Below, in pieces: positions 42,375 to 51,380 of a DNA stretch of 64,000 nucleotides. The stretch spans positions 364,483 to 428,482 of the forward strand of contig JADZFU010000004.1 of the NCBI GenBank assembly GCA_020854265.1, in the 5' to 3' direction. The notes under the pieces were generated by a model. It had not been told where the DNA came from. It did no database searches and worked only from the letters and a program-made list of their open reading frames with translations. How positions within the stretch are numbered: position 1 is the first letter of the stretch; every line of letters begins with the position of its first letter. This stretch comes from Candidatus Uhrbacteria bacterium. Lineage in GTDB: Bacteria > Patescibacteriota > Patescibacteriia > 2-12-FULL-60-25. A program made the position numbers and the translations under genes.

Positions 42375-43685
42375 GCTTGTGAGTCGTAATGCGTCTTTTA
42401 TGTGTTTGCATTTTTCCGGAACGATGAAGGTATCGCAACCGAGACGCTGTGCCTCTTTCATACGCTGCTCGATGCCGCGCACGGGACGGATCTCTCCGGT
42501 CAATCCCACCTCTCCAAATGCCGCAACCCGTTCTCCCAATGGCTTATCCGCTTTTGCGGATGCGGCGGCTAGGCAGACTGCGAGATCAAGACCGGGGTCT
42601 TTGGCTTCGAATCCACCGACGATATTTGCAAACACATCCTGATCGCCAAAGGAAATGCCGGCGCGTCGCCCCATAACCGCCAAGAGCAGGCTTAAACGGT
42701 TTAAATCAAGTCCAGAGGCCCGACGAAGCGGCGTTCCATATCCTGCAGGCGTTACCAGGACTTGAAGCTCGACCAAGAGCGGTCGGCCGCCCTCTATTAA
42801 GCCACCGACTATAGTGCCAGAAGCATTTTTTGGCCGATCGGCGAGCAGCATTGCTGATGGATCCGCCACTTCTTCGAGACCCCGCTCATCCATACGGAGA
42901 AATACGGATTGGTCAGCAGGTCCAAAGCGGTGTTTTTGCAGACGGAGTACCCGCAAACTATGAGCACGGTCTCCCTCCAGCATGGCGACTGTATCCACGA
43001 GATGTTCGAGCAGGCGAGGCCCCGCCAAATCTCCATCTTTATTTACTTGTCCGACCAGTACGACGGATGCGCCGGATTTTTTCGCTGCTTCGGAAATAGT
43101 TCCGGCAGATGCTTTTATTTGGTTCGGGTTGCCTGGTTCGCCTGGGATGGAAGAAAGACGGATCGTCTGAACTGAATCAACTATGGTTAATGCAGGTTTA
43201 TGCAGGGCAATGGTCGAGGCAATAACCGAAGCATCTGTTTCATCAAGAAAAGAAAGGAGCTGAGGCAAAACAGGGGATAATCGTTTGAGACGTAATGCGA
43301 CTTGCGAAGGCGATTCTTCGCCCGTGACATACAGAACGGGCCGAACGGATGCGATTTTGAGTGCAAGCTGGGCTAAAATGGTGGATTTTCCTATACCTGG
43401 CTCGCCACCAAGCAGAGTAACCGATCCTGGAACAAAGCCTCCTGAAAGAAAACGATCAAAGAGATCGAAAGTGGATGGGACCGCTGGGGATCCGGCTGAA
43501 TTTGATAATGAAACAAAGGGCTGCACTAAGCCGGGTTTTGATGAAGGCCGTGTGCTGGAAGCGGTAACCACGCTTTCTTCGGATACGGTTCCCCAAGCAC
43601 CGCATTCCGAGCATTGGCCTGACCACTTTAGAAACTGCGCTCCACACTTGGAGCAGGAGAAAAGCTTTTCGGGCTGTTTGGCCAT
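42366..43685 (-). CDS. radA: DNA repair protein RadA
   Basis: Branch-migration helicase acting with RecA. 439 residues: N-terminal zinc finger CSKCGAQFLKWSGQCSEC, RecA-like ATPase with GGEPGIGKSTIL (Walker A, about residues 91-102) and LTIVDSVQT, and a C-terminal Lon-protease-like domain (about 290-430; GYGTPLRRASGLDLNRL). The RadA-specific KNRFG motif reads KHRFG here. It follows the pilin-SLT gene on the same strand after 18 nt. TATAGT lies 10 nt before the ATG. Confidence 0.95.
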   Translation of the reverse strand: MAKQPEKLFSCSKCGAQFLKWSGQCSECGAWGTVSEESVVTASSTRPSSKPGLVQPFVSLSNSAGSPAVPSTFDLFDRFLSGGFVPGSVTLLGGEPGIGKSTILAQLALKIASVRPVLYVTGEESPSQVALRLKRLSPVLPQLLSFLDETDASVIASTIALHKPALTIVDSVQTIRLSSIPGEPGNPNQIKASAGTISEAAKKSGASVVLVGQVNKDGDLAGPRLLEHLVDTVAMLEGDRAHSLRVLRLQKHRFGPADQSVFLRMDERGLEEVADPSAMLLADRPKNASGTIVGGLIEGGRPLLVELQVLVTPAGYGTPLRRASGLDLNRLSLLLAVMGRRAGISFGDQDVFANIVGGFEAKDPGLDLAVCLAAASAKADKPLGERVAAFGEVGLTGEIRPVRGIEQRMKEAQRLGCDTFIVPEKCKHIKDALRLTSLF

Positions 43686-43703
43686 AGTCCCGAAGACTAT
43701 AAC

Positions 43704-45023
43704 CTAGCGTCTTGAGATAGGACACTCTCCGCCTTCGCTTCGCGGATTGGTAACGCCGTAACTAACAGCCAGCTCTGCCACTCGACGCGCATATGGCATG
43801 CGCTGGTCATGGTTGGGAGGGAGTTTTCGGCCACGAGACTCGGAGTAACTGACCCAGAATTCGGCCGCAGCAGCATCATATGCGGCGTTGCTTCCATCAC
43901 AATTACCTCCATCTTCGCCTTCAACGGCACGAATGACTGCATTTAATGCTCCAGCGCCGCTATTGTGTCCAAAATAGAGCAAGGTTATGTATCGATTCGG
44001 ATCGGTAAGATCCGGACATTTTTGATTGATGCGACGAGCGCCCTCGGCCAACTGGCCAATAGCGGCGGCGGCCGTGTTGATTTCTGGATTTCTAAGATTA
44101 TTACAGTCTGCAGCGCGGCCATATCGGCGCAATGCGCATGTATCCTCGCGAACCTGGAAAAGTCCGGTGAAGCCGTATCGATTTTCGATACATTCTCGAA
44201 AGGCCGATTCGCGGAAGGCAACCGCTTTTAATACGCGCCAATCAAGACCGGCGCATGGGGCATATTGCTGGAAAATTCCATCAAAGGTTGCATCAGAAGC
44301 GCTGCGGCGAGGAGCGGCGCATTCTCCGACCTCGCCATAATCCGCCCCGGGGGGATGTTCTATGACAGCGCCTTCAACCAAGCGGAGCTCAATACCTGGT
44401 AAGAGCGTCGTTGCCGGATTAATGGTGTTTAAAATTGCATAGGCAGACAGAACCAGAATCAAACCCATGATGGCATCCACAATAATCTGTTTTCCGCGTG
44501 CGATATCGCCAGAGGTTGAGCCGATCAAATAACGGAAACCGCCATAGACAACCATGACAATGGCGACAACCATGACAATACCCACCATGTAACGATAGAC
44601 GGCGTTTACGTATTGGCCGAGAAATGGAATACGGATAACCCCGTCTTGCTCTACCGCAGGGTCAAGTTTGCTTAGACCGCCAATTGGTTGACCCAGTTGG
44701 ACCTCAATCGGGTCGAAGGCGGGACCTACCTCGACTTTTCCCGTGCCTCCAGATGAAGATGACCCTTCGGCGGCCGATGCAAAATCCGGGTTGGTACACA
44801 CCGCACGGGGGAATCCGCTCGGTCGTGTGCAGTTTTGCGGAGCGGCACAATCGCCAGCCGTACCTTCGGTACAATGCTGGAAACAGCTTTTCTCCCCGCC
44901 GGCTTCGATACATGATTGGTTCGCCGGACATGTATCACCCGGATTACAAGGACCAACCTGCGCCAGCGCAGAGACAGGGGAAAGCAGGATTAGTATTACG
45001 AAAAAACGAAACGCGGAGCGCAT
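43704..45023 (-). CDS. VirB2-like pilin segment fused to a lytic transglycosylase (SLT) domain
   Basis: 439 residues: signal peptide (about 1-21), cysteine-rich stretch (CNPGDTCPANQSC; about 27-75), then two transmembrane helices with the pilin-like block VVYGGFRYLIGSTSGDIARG and ILNTINPATT (about 140-205). A C-terminal SLT lysozyme-like domain follows (about 245-430) with the catalytic-Glu helix LDWRVLKAVAFRESAF and GFTGLFQVRED. It would anchor a wall-cutting enzyme in the membrane, a VirB1/VirB2 combination. It is a paralogue in its N-half of the next gene. TAAACT ends 7 nt before the ATG. Confidence 0.82.
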   Translation of the reverse strand: MRSAFRFFVILILLSPVSALAQVGPCNPGDTCPANQSCIEAGGEKSCFQHCTEGTAGDCAAPQNCTRPSGFPRAVCTNPDFASAAEGSSSSGGTGKVEVGPAFDPIEVQLGQPIGGLSKLDPAVEQDGVIRIPFLGQYVNAVYRYMVGIVMVVAIVMVVYGGFRYLIGSTSGDIARGKQIIVDAIMGLILVLSAYAILNTINPATTLLPGIELRLVEGAVIEHPPGADYGEVGECAAPRRSASDATFDGIFQQYAPCAGLDWRVLKAVAFRESAFRECIENRYGFTGLFQVREDTCALRRYGRAADCNNLRNPEINTAAAAIGQLAEGARRINQKCPDLTDPNRYITLLYFGHNSGAGALNAVIRAVEGEDGGNCDGSNAAYDAAAAEFWVSYSESRGRKLPPNHDQRMPYARRVAELAVSYGVTNPRSEGGECPISRR

Positions 45024-45030
45024 GAAAGAC

Positions 45031-45036
45031 AGTTTA
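45031..45036 (-). promoter_or_regulatory. -10 box TAAACT for the pilin-SLT gene
   Basis: TAAACT on the minus strand ending 7 nt before the ATG at 45023; predicted leader 0-1 nt. Confidence 0.45.
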
Positions 45037-45049
45037 TCAGATCAAGCGC

Positions 45050-46669
45050 TTATCTGCGACAGGCGCGTGCGGCATTTCCGCGTCCCAGATCATTGTAATA
45101 GAATCGTCCATCGCAGGTTGAGTAATCAAATTCTGTCGGGGTTGATGCCGTTCCAACACGAACTGAAACCCGGCCAATTGCCCAGTCAGGATTGCAAAAA
45201 CGACTTCTTGGATTGGATGCGAGTTCGAAATGCCACCATTCGTTCGGAATGCGGCAAAAACCCGCATCTTTCATTGCTTGTTCGAGAATCAACTGGCACT
45301 CAACCAGGGCAACCGCCTGATTTGTGGTTGCTCCGCCACAAAAAAGATCAGCAGCCAAACCTAAACCGTGTCCGCCGCCGCTAGAAACTCCGGCCATGGG
45401 TAAAGTTCTCTGGTAAATCGCCTGGATTTGAGAGTCCGAATACGGGTTAGCAGGTGCCGGAAGTAGCGCATCGGCCATCGCACGAAGCGCCGGATCGGTA
45501 AAAGTTTTTACGCCGGAGGTTGTTACGACACCGGGACGAAATGGCGCTCCGGTACCGGTCGTGCAGTTCACACGGTTCAGACATCGTTTCAGCCAAAGTC
45601 TAAGCGAGAGCTCCGGACCGCGATAGCCTCCGCCTCGGATATGCCAGCTGGTATTTGATCCGCGCAATTCGCAAAAACGCTGAGCCGCACGACGTAAAGG
45701 TTCGATAAACGAAGGATCGACTGGCGTATTCAAATGAATTGCAGTTGAATTTGTCCCTTCGCAATCCACATCAAGACGCTCAAGTCTTGATGTATCCACG
45801 GTCACAAAACCGTCGGATCCGCCGGAAGGAGCCGCAGGGTTTGTATAGAGGCCAGAGCCGGACGAATCTAAAGAAGCAGAAGCGTCGGCTTCAAGTTCTT
45901 CGAGCTCCCAATCGCTCAAGCCGCGAGAAATTTGAGAGATGCGCAATGGCTCAAAACTTACTGTTGCAGGATTTATCGTGTTTAAAATGACATATGCACC
46001 TAGCGTGAGCAGCATCCCGATCATTGCGTCTCGGATAATCTCCTTGCCCTTGGCAACATTGCCCGAGGTTGCGCCGGTCAGATATCTAAACCCGCCATAC
46101 ACAACCATGACAATGGCGACAATAAGCACGATACCTACCATGTAGCGGTAGACGATATTCACGTATTGCCCAATGAATGGGACGCTCACAACCCCTTCTT
46201 CTCTTGTTGCGCCGGAAATCTTTGATACGCCGCCTATCGATACACCTAAATCAACGTCAATTGGAGTAAAGGGCGTTTCTTCCTCCTCCTCAGTTATTTC
46301 TTCCGATGAAGCAGGGGATGATCCGAGCGAGCTTAGCGCTCCGCGGATTTCAGCCACGGAATTATTTACCAATACTCGGCACTGGGCCGATGAGCTACCG
46401 GACGAGATTGTTTCACACTCATTTCCATTCAAGATCCCGGATTCGCATGTCACGCCTGATACGAGATCCGCATCCGTCGTTCGTAAATCGGTAAATGCGG
46501 AACCATTGGCCACAAGCTGGCTGCAATTTGTCGAGGCTGCAACATCCACGCAAAAAGAGCGGTCAATACTCGTGCCTCCCTTAAAACACTTGCAACAATC
46601 GGCAGCCTGAGCAGCCGCTGGAAGGATCCATGAAGCGGCCAGAGCGATCCAGATGGCTGCTTTTCGCAT
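45050..46669 (-). CDS. VirB2-like pilin segment fused to an M15/VanY-like peptidase domain
   Basis: 539 residues: signal peptide (about 1-22), cysteine-rich segment (CCKCFKGGTSIDRSFC), two transmembrane helices with VVYGGFRYLTGATSGNVAKG and VILNTINPAT (about 190-245), and a C-terminal zinc D,D/L,D-carboxypeptidase-like domain. The latter has GGGHGLGLAADLF (metal His and Asp, about 425-440) and EWWHFE (about 474-480), the hallmarks of M15 peptidases. The pilin part is nearly the same as in the neighbouring pilin-SLT gene, so the pair arose by duplication with different hydrolase heads. Confidence 0.82.
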   Translation of the reverse strand: MRKAAIWIALAASWILPAAAQAADCCKCFKGGTSIDRSFCVDVAASTNCSQLVANGSAFTDLRTTDADLVSGVTCESGILNGNECETISSGSSSAQCRVLVNNSVAEIRGALSSLGSSPASSEEITEEEEETPFTPIDVDLGVSIGGVSKISGATREEGVVSVPFIGQYVNIVYRYMVGIVLIVAIVMVVYGGFRYLTGATSGNVAKGKEIIRDAMIGMLLTLGAYVILNTINPATVSFEPLRISQISRGLSDWELEELEADASASLDSSGSGLYTNPAAPSGGSDGFVTVDTSRLERLDVDCEGTNSTAIHLNTPVDPSFIEPLRRAAQRFCELRGSNTSWHIRGGGYRGPELSLRLWLKRCLNRVNCTTGTGAPFRPGVVTTSGVKTFTDPALRAMADALLPAPANPYSDSQIQAIYQRTLPMAGVSSGGGHGLGLAADLFCGGATTNQAVALVECQLILEQAMKDAGFCRIPNEWWHFELASNPRSRFCNPDWAIGRVSVRVGTASTPTEFDYSTCDGRFYYNDLGRGNAARACRR

Positions 46670-46671
46670 AC

Positions 46672-47349
46672 TTATTTTAAACCAGAGAGACGTGCTTTAA
46701 GGATTGCCCAGCGGAGATCAGCGGCAGTTACATATCCGCTTAGCACTTCATTCCCGATAAAAAATGTCGGTGCGCCTTGGATATTGTTTCCGCGAGCCTC
46801 GTCGATGTCCTGCTGGATTTGCGCGATATGCCGTCCATTCGTCACACAAGCACGGAAGGACTCTCCATCCAGACCGGCTGATCTGGCAAGCCGCTCGACC
46901 GTATCGAGATCAAAACTGCCTTGATAGCTGATCAGCTGGGCGTGCATATCCCAGAATCGGCCTTGGTCCATGGCACAACGACCAGCAGAGGCGGCGACCA
47001 TGGCATCGGGCCGGTCGGTTACGACAGGGAGGTCGCGCCAGATATGGCGCACCGTGGACACGTTTTCACGAATAACGGTTTCGATTTCTGGTTCAACAGC
47101 ACGACAGTATTGGCAGGTGAAGTCGGCAAACTCGACGATCAAAATCGCATCGGGGTCGGTACTGCCGCGAGCCGGATCGGTTGCACGGAGAGTAGGGCGA
47201 GTTGGCTTGCTCGTTTCCACGATGGTCGGGGGTTTTGTTCCGGAAGGGAAAAAGCTCGTCCATTGGAATGCAAAGTTCCAGAATAAAACTGCGCACAGGA
47301 CGGTGAATAGTCCGAGCAGGATCCAAACAAAGCGCCGAGCCTCGTTCAT
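46672..47349 (-). CDS. DsbA-like thioredoxin-fold protein
   Basis: 225 residues: membrane anchor (about 8-28) and a DsbA/BdbD-type domain with active site CQYC in FADFTCQYCRAVEP (about residues 72-85), RHIWRDLPVV and the cis-Pro loop GAPTFFIGNEV (about 196-206). It likely forms disulfides in the cysteine-rich extracytoplasmic proteins encoded on both sides. Its ATG overlaps the stop of the upstream propeller gene by 4 nt and the downstream pilin-M15 gene starts 3 nt after it. Confidence 0.9.
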   Translation of the reverse strand: MNEARRFVWILLGLFTVLCAVLFWNFAFQWTSFFPSGTKPPTIVETSKPTRPTLRATDPARGSTDPDAILIVEFADFTCQYCRAVEPEIETVIRENVSTVRHIWRDLPVVTDRPDAMVAASAGRCAMDQGRFWDMHAQLISYQGSFDLDTVERLARSAGLDGESFRACVTNGRHIAQIQQDIDEARGNNIQGAPTFFIGNEVLSGYVTAADLRWAILKARLSGLK

Positions 47350-48578
47350 AAGCCAAAGCGGATCAATCGGCCTGAGTTTGCATCAGTAAAGACGGCAGCC
47401 GAACCGTCCGGAGTAACGCTGATTTCTTGGACGGATGCACCCTGTGCCTCGCCGAGGTTGATGACCTCGCCTGTTTCCAGATTTAAACGATAAATATCAT
47501 CGACTATACCAGCTGCAACCCCGCGCTGAAGTCCGGCACCCGCTGGCATATTGCGCGGAACCCCGCATACCAAAGATGATTCGCTAACCCATGCGCATTT
47601 GTCGGCCCATGTACTGATTTGTAAGTTGCGGCGGTTCTCGTTGATGCTGTCTCCGGCAGCTCCGCTAATCCATAGCGTCGGACGATAGCTATTTGCCGAA
47701 GTATACACGCTGTAAAGCAAATTATTTCCGCTAGGCGACCATTTAGGAATGAATCCGCGCCCCTCGATGACCAACCCTTTGAAATTTTCACGGTTTTGTC
47801 CAAGCAGTAAAACTTGCTGACGGTCCATACCGAGCGGCTCGCCAGTAAACGAATAAGCGACAACTTGATTATTCGGAGACCAGCTTGAATGTACGCGCTC
47901 CTCATTGTCGCCTAAATCCTCGATCGTCCGAGAATTTGAACCGTCCGGATTTGATACGATCAAAAAACGGTTATCGGCATTGTTACCGACGCTTTTGGCA
48001 ACGATTTTGTCGTCCTGCGGAGAGAATTCGAAGTCTTCCCAGTGTTTTGGAAGCGTCACCTGCTTGTTGGTTGTAAAGTCGTACATGATATTGGAGCCAT
48101 CCGGAAAAGTAAGCACGGCTTTATCGGATGAATTGCCCCAATCCACTTGATCTACGCCGGTAAATGCCTGATTGGACATTGGGACCGCGTTTCCATTTTG
48201 ATCGATACGGTAAAAACGTCCGTCTGTAGGGTTGTAGCCGCGGACTTGGCCATTGGATGAAACCGATATCGAGCGTGTAATCTCTTGGCGGAGAATGCTG
48301 ACGCGATCCGGAGTTTCAAGACCGGTTGGCAAGGAGGGTTGGAAAGGGGTACCTGGCTGAAGCGGGAGCCCGCCCGGACCGGTGGGAACCGTGGTGGTTG
48401 CCGGACGGCCAGCGCCAGCACCGGGAAGCTGTCCGCCAGGGACGGTCGTGGTTGCCGTTGGAGGAGTTGTAACCGGGATCAATTGGCGGAAGAAAAGATA
48501 ATATAATCCCCAAGCCATGCCGGCTACTATGACCAAGAATCCGGCAATAAAGAGCGCACGACGCAGACGTTCGTCCAT
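47346..48578 (-). CDS. Membrane-anchored beta-propeller (TolB-like) protein
   Basis: 410 residues from the ATG giving DERLRRALF. One transmembrane helix (about 8-27), a Pro/Thr/Gly-rich linker (about 30-85), then repeated blades of TolB/WD type: FEFSPQDDKIVAKS, SSWSPNNQVVAYSF, PKWSPSGNNLLYSV and EISVTPDGSAAVF (about 130-410). Such propellers usually bind proteins. It is coupled to the DsbA-like gene by a 4-nt overlap. TATACT ends 8 nt before the ATG, which supports this start over one six codons upstream. Confidence 0.78.
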   Translation of the reverse strand: MDERLRRALFIAGFLVIVAGMAWGLYYLFFRQLIPVTTPPTATTTVPGGQLPGAGAGRPATTTVPTGPGGLPLQPGTPFQPSLPTGLETPDRVSILRQEITRSISVSSNGQVRGYNPTDGRFYRIDQNGNAVPMSNQAFTGVDQVDWGNSSDKAVLTFPDGSNIMYDFTTNKQVTLPKHWEDFEFSPQDDKIVAKSVGNNADNRFLIVSNPDGSNSRTIEDLGDNEERVHSSWSPNNQVVAYSFTGEPLGMDRQQVLLLGQNRENFKGLVIEGRGFIPKWSPSGNNLLYSVYTSANSYRPTLWISGAAGDSINENRRNLQISTWADKCAWVSESSLVCGVPRNMPAGAGLQRGVAAGIVDDIYRLNLETGEVINLGEAQGASVQEISVTPDGSAAVFTDANSGRLIRFGL

Positions 48579-48586
48579 ATGGCACC

Positions 48587-48592
48587 AGTATA
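48587..48592 (-). promoter_or_regulatory. -10 box TATACT for the propeller-DsbA operon
   Basis: TATACT on the minus strand ending 8 nt before the ATG at 48578; predicted leader about 2 nt. Confidence 0.5.
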
Positions 48593-48617
48593 GCACAGCT
48601 AAATGCTATAAGTACTC

Positions 48618-51362
48618 CTAAAAAAGTTCACCAATAAGATCGACAAAACCCGATGCGTCAGCAAGGGTAAATAGACCGGCAAGTACGGCGGCAATAATTG
48701 CCGGAACAACAAGCATGATCGCCGTTGTCACAATCAGTACTTGCAAAAGCAAAAGGTCGACCACAACCGTGAGCAAGTCTTCTACGAGAGTTTGTTTCGG
48801 AATCACCCGAATCTTGGTTGTGTATTTGTTTATTAACTGGATATTCATGGTCAAAACGACCACGACAATTCCCCAAAATGTCAGTACGCCTCCAACTTTT
48901 GCAACATCATACAACCGTTTTAACTTTTTGATGGAATCAAGATTTGCCTGCAAATCTTGCGCTGCCTGCAGCTGCTCCAAACCGCCAGCCGCCTTGTCGC
49001 GCTTTGCGATTGCCTGACTCTGCTGGTTAAGCAAACGCTGCATCCTTGAAGAGTCGCGTGCGCTTGGAGCGCCAGCTGCTCCAGGCTGAGGAGGTGCGCC
49101 TCCGGGGGGCGGGGTCGAGGGCGCCTTTTGACGTGCGCTCCCTTGTGCGGAGACTGCCGTATCCGCGGCAGGTTTTGGCGGAGCCTGTTTGTTCAGATCC
49201 GCCATTCGTTTTCGACCGACCGATTCCCGCTCCATGAATAAATCCGCAGGTTCCGGACCTTCTTCAATATTTCCTCCTGCGGCATATGTCGAAGTCATGT
49301 CCGGCATCTGGGTACCGATTTCCAATGGGCTCAACTCTCCTCCTACGCCGCCTTCTTCGGCCATAGCCTGTTCGTACGTGTCCGGAAGCAGCTCCTCGTC
49401 CACAGGAGCTTCTTGTTCATCCAAAAGACCTTCTTGCTGGTCAGAAACAAGCTGAGCGGCACGCTGCGAGTCACGCCCGACATTTGGAAGAGCACGCAAA
49501 GGAGCCCGTACAGGTTGGGCAGGGGCCGAGCCCGTACGCAGCGGAGCAGGGGATGGTCCTGACGGCAAAGCTCCGCCGCCAACCTGTCGAATTGGCGCCG
49601 TACGGACAGGAATTGGCGGAGCAGCAGGAGCGCCAATGCTGATTGGTGCAGGCGGAGCTCCAGCACTTATTGCTGGAACTCCAATAGCTGACGACGGAGC
49701 AGCCGGAACCGGAGGCAATGCAGGCAAAGCAGCGATTTGCGGAGCTAAGCGCGGTGGAATTTTATTTGATAGATCCGTAACGAGCTCGGGCGGGGCTTGG
49801 CCCACGGGAGCTTGGGATATGTTTGCAATACCGACTTTTAATGCGGTTTGATCGCGTCGGTCGTTTCCGAGCTGGACCGAAACATTGGTTAATTGATCTT
49901 GTAAACTGCGGCGTTCGCCTTCAGATGATTCGATCTCGGCTTCCATGACAATCCGCTCATTCTCGCCGGCTGGTATTGAGGCAGCACGCTGGTTCAGCTG
50001 GTTTATTTTGTCGCTGATTTGTCCGATTCGAGTACGGATTTGCTCGGAAGCTGCCGTACGCTCCGTGATCTGCTGATCCAAAATATTGATCGCAGCTTGC
50101 GCGCGAGAAAGAACCTCGGCGGCTTGCGCGCCGGAAGCTGCCGGTGCGCTTACAGCGACCGCAACCGCTGGCAATACTGCCGCAACAGGCACTCCGCCGC
50201 TCACTTCGATCGTAGTCGAAAGATCTCGAGCGGTCTGCAATGAATCCCCGGTTAAACGGGTGGAAATTTCTGGCAGCAAAACCCCTTTTGATTTGAGATC
50301 GGATGCTGCCGCTGTTACGAGCTTGGCTTGAATTTCACGCAGAGGCTGCATCTCCGGAAGCGTGCTCGAGTCAATTTGTTTGAACTCCTGCGTCAACCCG
50401 CCAAGAACCTTGGCCAAGTCCTCAGGACTCTTTCCTTTTGCAAAGTTTTGATACGCCTGTTCAATTTGAAGATCGCGGCGTTTTTCGGCTACCGATCCGG
50501 GAGCGACAGGCGTCGAGAGCGACTGGATCAGCGGAGCGGGCAGGACATTGGCAATCGACGCGCCTTCAAGCGCTTCGACAACTTTGGCGTTTTGTAGCGC
50601 TTCTTGTAATTCAATAGCCTCGGCCTCGGCTGTGATTTGCTCGGCCTCGGCATCAGAAAGCTCTTCAATCGTGATTTCCGGCTCTTCGGCTTCAATTTCG
50701 GCTTGCTCAAGTTCTTCTGAAGTTAGTGTGGGGGATTTTTTTTCTTTGGATCCTGTTGTTTTTGTCTCATCAGCTTTTATCGGCGTCTTTTCGAGCGGAG
50801 CTTCGCGGAGTCGAGAAATCTCCGGAGTCCCTTCGGCGTTGCTCGGGGCGACTGACGGTTCAGCAGACTCAGCAGGCCTACCCCCTTGAATCACGGAAAT
50901 ATTTTTTTGGGATTCGAGCAGCGAACCTGCCCCGATCCATTGCGGACGGCCATTCACCATGGCCAATGCCTCGCTGCGTTGGGCATCATAACCGATGATT
51001 TGTGCCGTCTCTCCATTGTGGACAATCGGGCGATTCAGAAGCGTGCCGACAAAACGTCCAAGAAACGCTTTTTGTTTTTGGCCCGTGCGTTTTTCTATTG
51101 CTTTTTGTTTTTTAAGAGCATCCTCGTAGTCTGCACGCGGAATAAGAACGCGGCGGATCTCATCACCAGAACGGCGAAATGCCAGGATATTTCCTGATCT
51201 AGGGTCTATTCCTGCGACGGTAACATTGCGGTATTCCTGTTTACCGAATTGCAAAAACGTTCCAAATTGAACATTCGGTTCTTGTGCCGGTCCTTGCGAC
51301 GGCTGGGCCGCCGGTTCGGAAGGTATCGGTTCTGGATTCAGGTTCTCCGCTGGCTCAGCCAT
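48618..51362 (-). CDS. Large Ala/Pro-rich protein with C-terminal membrane helices
   Basis: Function not recognised; 914 residues. The N-terminal about 130 residues form a beta-rich domain (VTVAGIDPRSGNILAF, IVHNGETAQIIGYDAQ), followed by acidic low-complexity (Glu/Ala) and helical coiled-coil regions (about 440-520). A long Pro/Ala linker (about 545-640) precedes further charged sequence. The last about 90 residues hold two to three transmembrane helices (TFWGIVVVVLTMNIQL; LLLLQVLIVTTAIMLVVPAIIA). It sits in the second secretion/surface cluster, so a cytoplasmic or surface scaffold is plausible. TAAACT ends 6 nt before the ATG. Confidence 0.7.
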   Translation of the reverse strand: MAEPAENLNPEPIPSEPAAQPSQGPAQEPNVQFGTFLQFGKQEYRNVTVAGIDPRSGNILAFRRSGDEIRRVLIPRADYEDALKKQKAIEKRTGQKQKAFLGRFVGTLLNRPIVHNGETAQIIGYDAQRSEALAMVNGRPQWIGAGSLLESQKNISVIQGGRPAESAEPSVAPSNAEGTPEISRLREAPLEKTPIKADETKTTGSKEKKSPTLTSEELEQAEIEAEEPEITIEELSDAEAEQITAEAEAIELQEALQNAKVVEALEGASIANVLPAPLIQSLSTPVAPGSVAEKRRDLQIEQAYQNFAKGKSPEDLAKVLGGLTQEFKQIDSSTLPEMQPLREIQAKLVTAAASDLKSKGVLLPEISTRLTGDSLQTARDLSTTIEVSGGVPVAAVLPAVAVAVSAPAASGAQAAEVLSRAQAAINILDQQITERTAASEQIRTRIGQISDKINQLNQRAASIPAGENERIVMEAEIESSEGERRSLQDQLTNVSVQLGNDRRDQTALKVGIANISQAPVGQAPPELVTDLSNKIPPRLAPQIAALPALPPVPAAPSSAIGVPAISAGAPPAPISIGAPAAPPIPVRTAPIRQVGGGALPSGPSPAPLRTGSAPAQPVRAPLRALPNVGRDSQRAAQLVSDQQEGLLDEQEAPVDEELLPDTYEQAMAEEGGVGGELSPLEIGTQMPDMTSTYAAGGNIEEGPEPADLFMERESVGRKRMADLNKQAPPKPAADTAVSAQGSARQKAPSTPPPGGAPPQPGAAGAPSARDSSRMQRLLNQQSQAIAKRDKAAGGLEQLQAAQDLQANLDSIKKLKRLYDVAKVGGVLTFWGIVVVVLTMNIQLINKYTTKIRVIPKQTLVEDLLTVVVDLLLLQVLIVTTAIMLVVPAIIAAVLAGLFTLADASGFVDLIGELF

Positions 51363-51368
51363 GCCGAC

Positions 51369-51374
51369 AGTTTA
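51369..51374 (-). promoter_or_regulatory. -10 box TAAACT for the 914-residue protein gene
   Basis: TAAACT on the minus strand ends 6 nt before the ATG at 51362, matching the leaderless spacing. Confidence 0.5.
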
Positions 51375-51380
51375 CCATGT

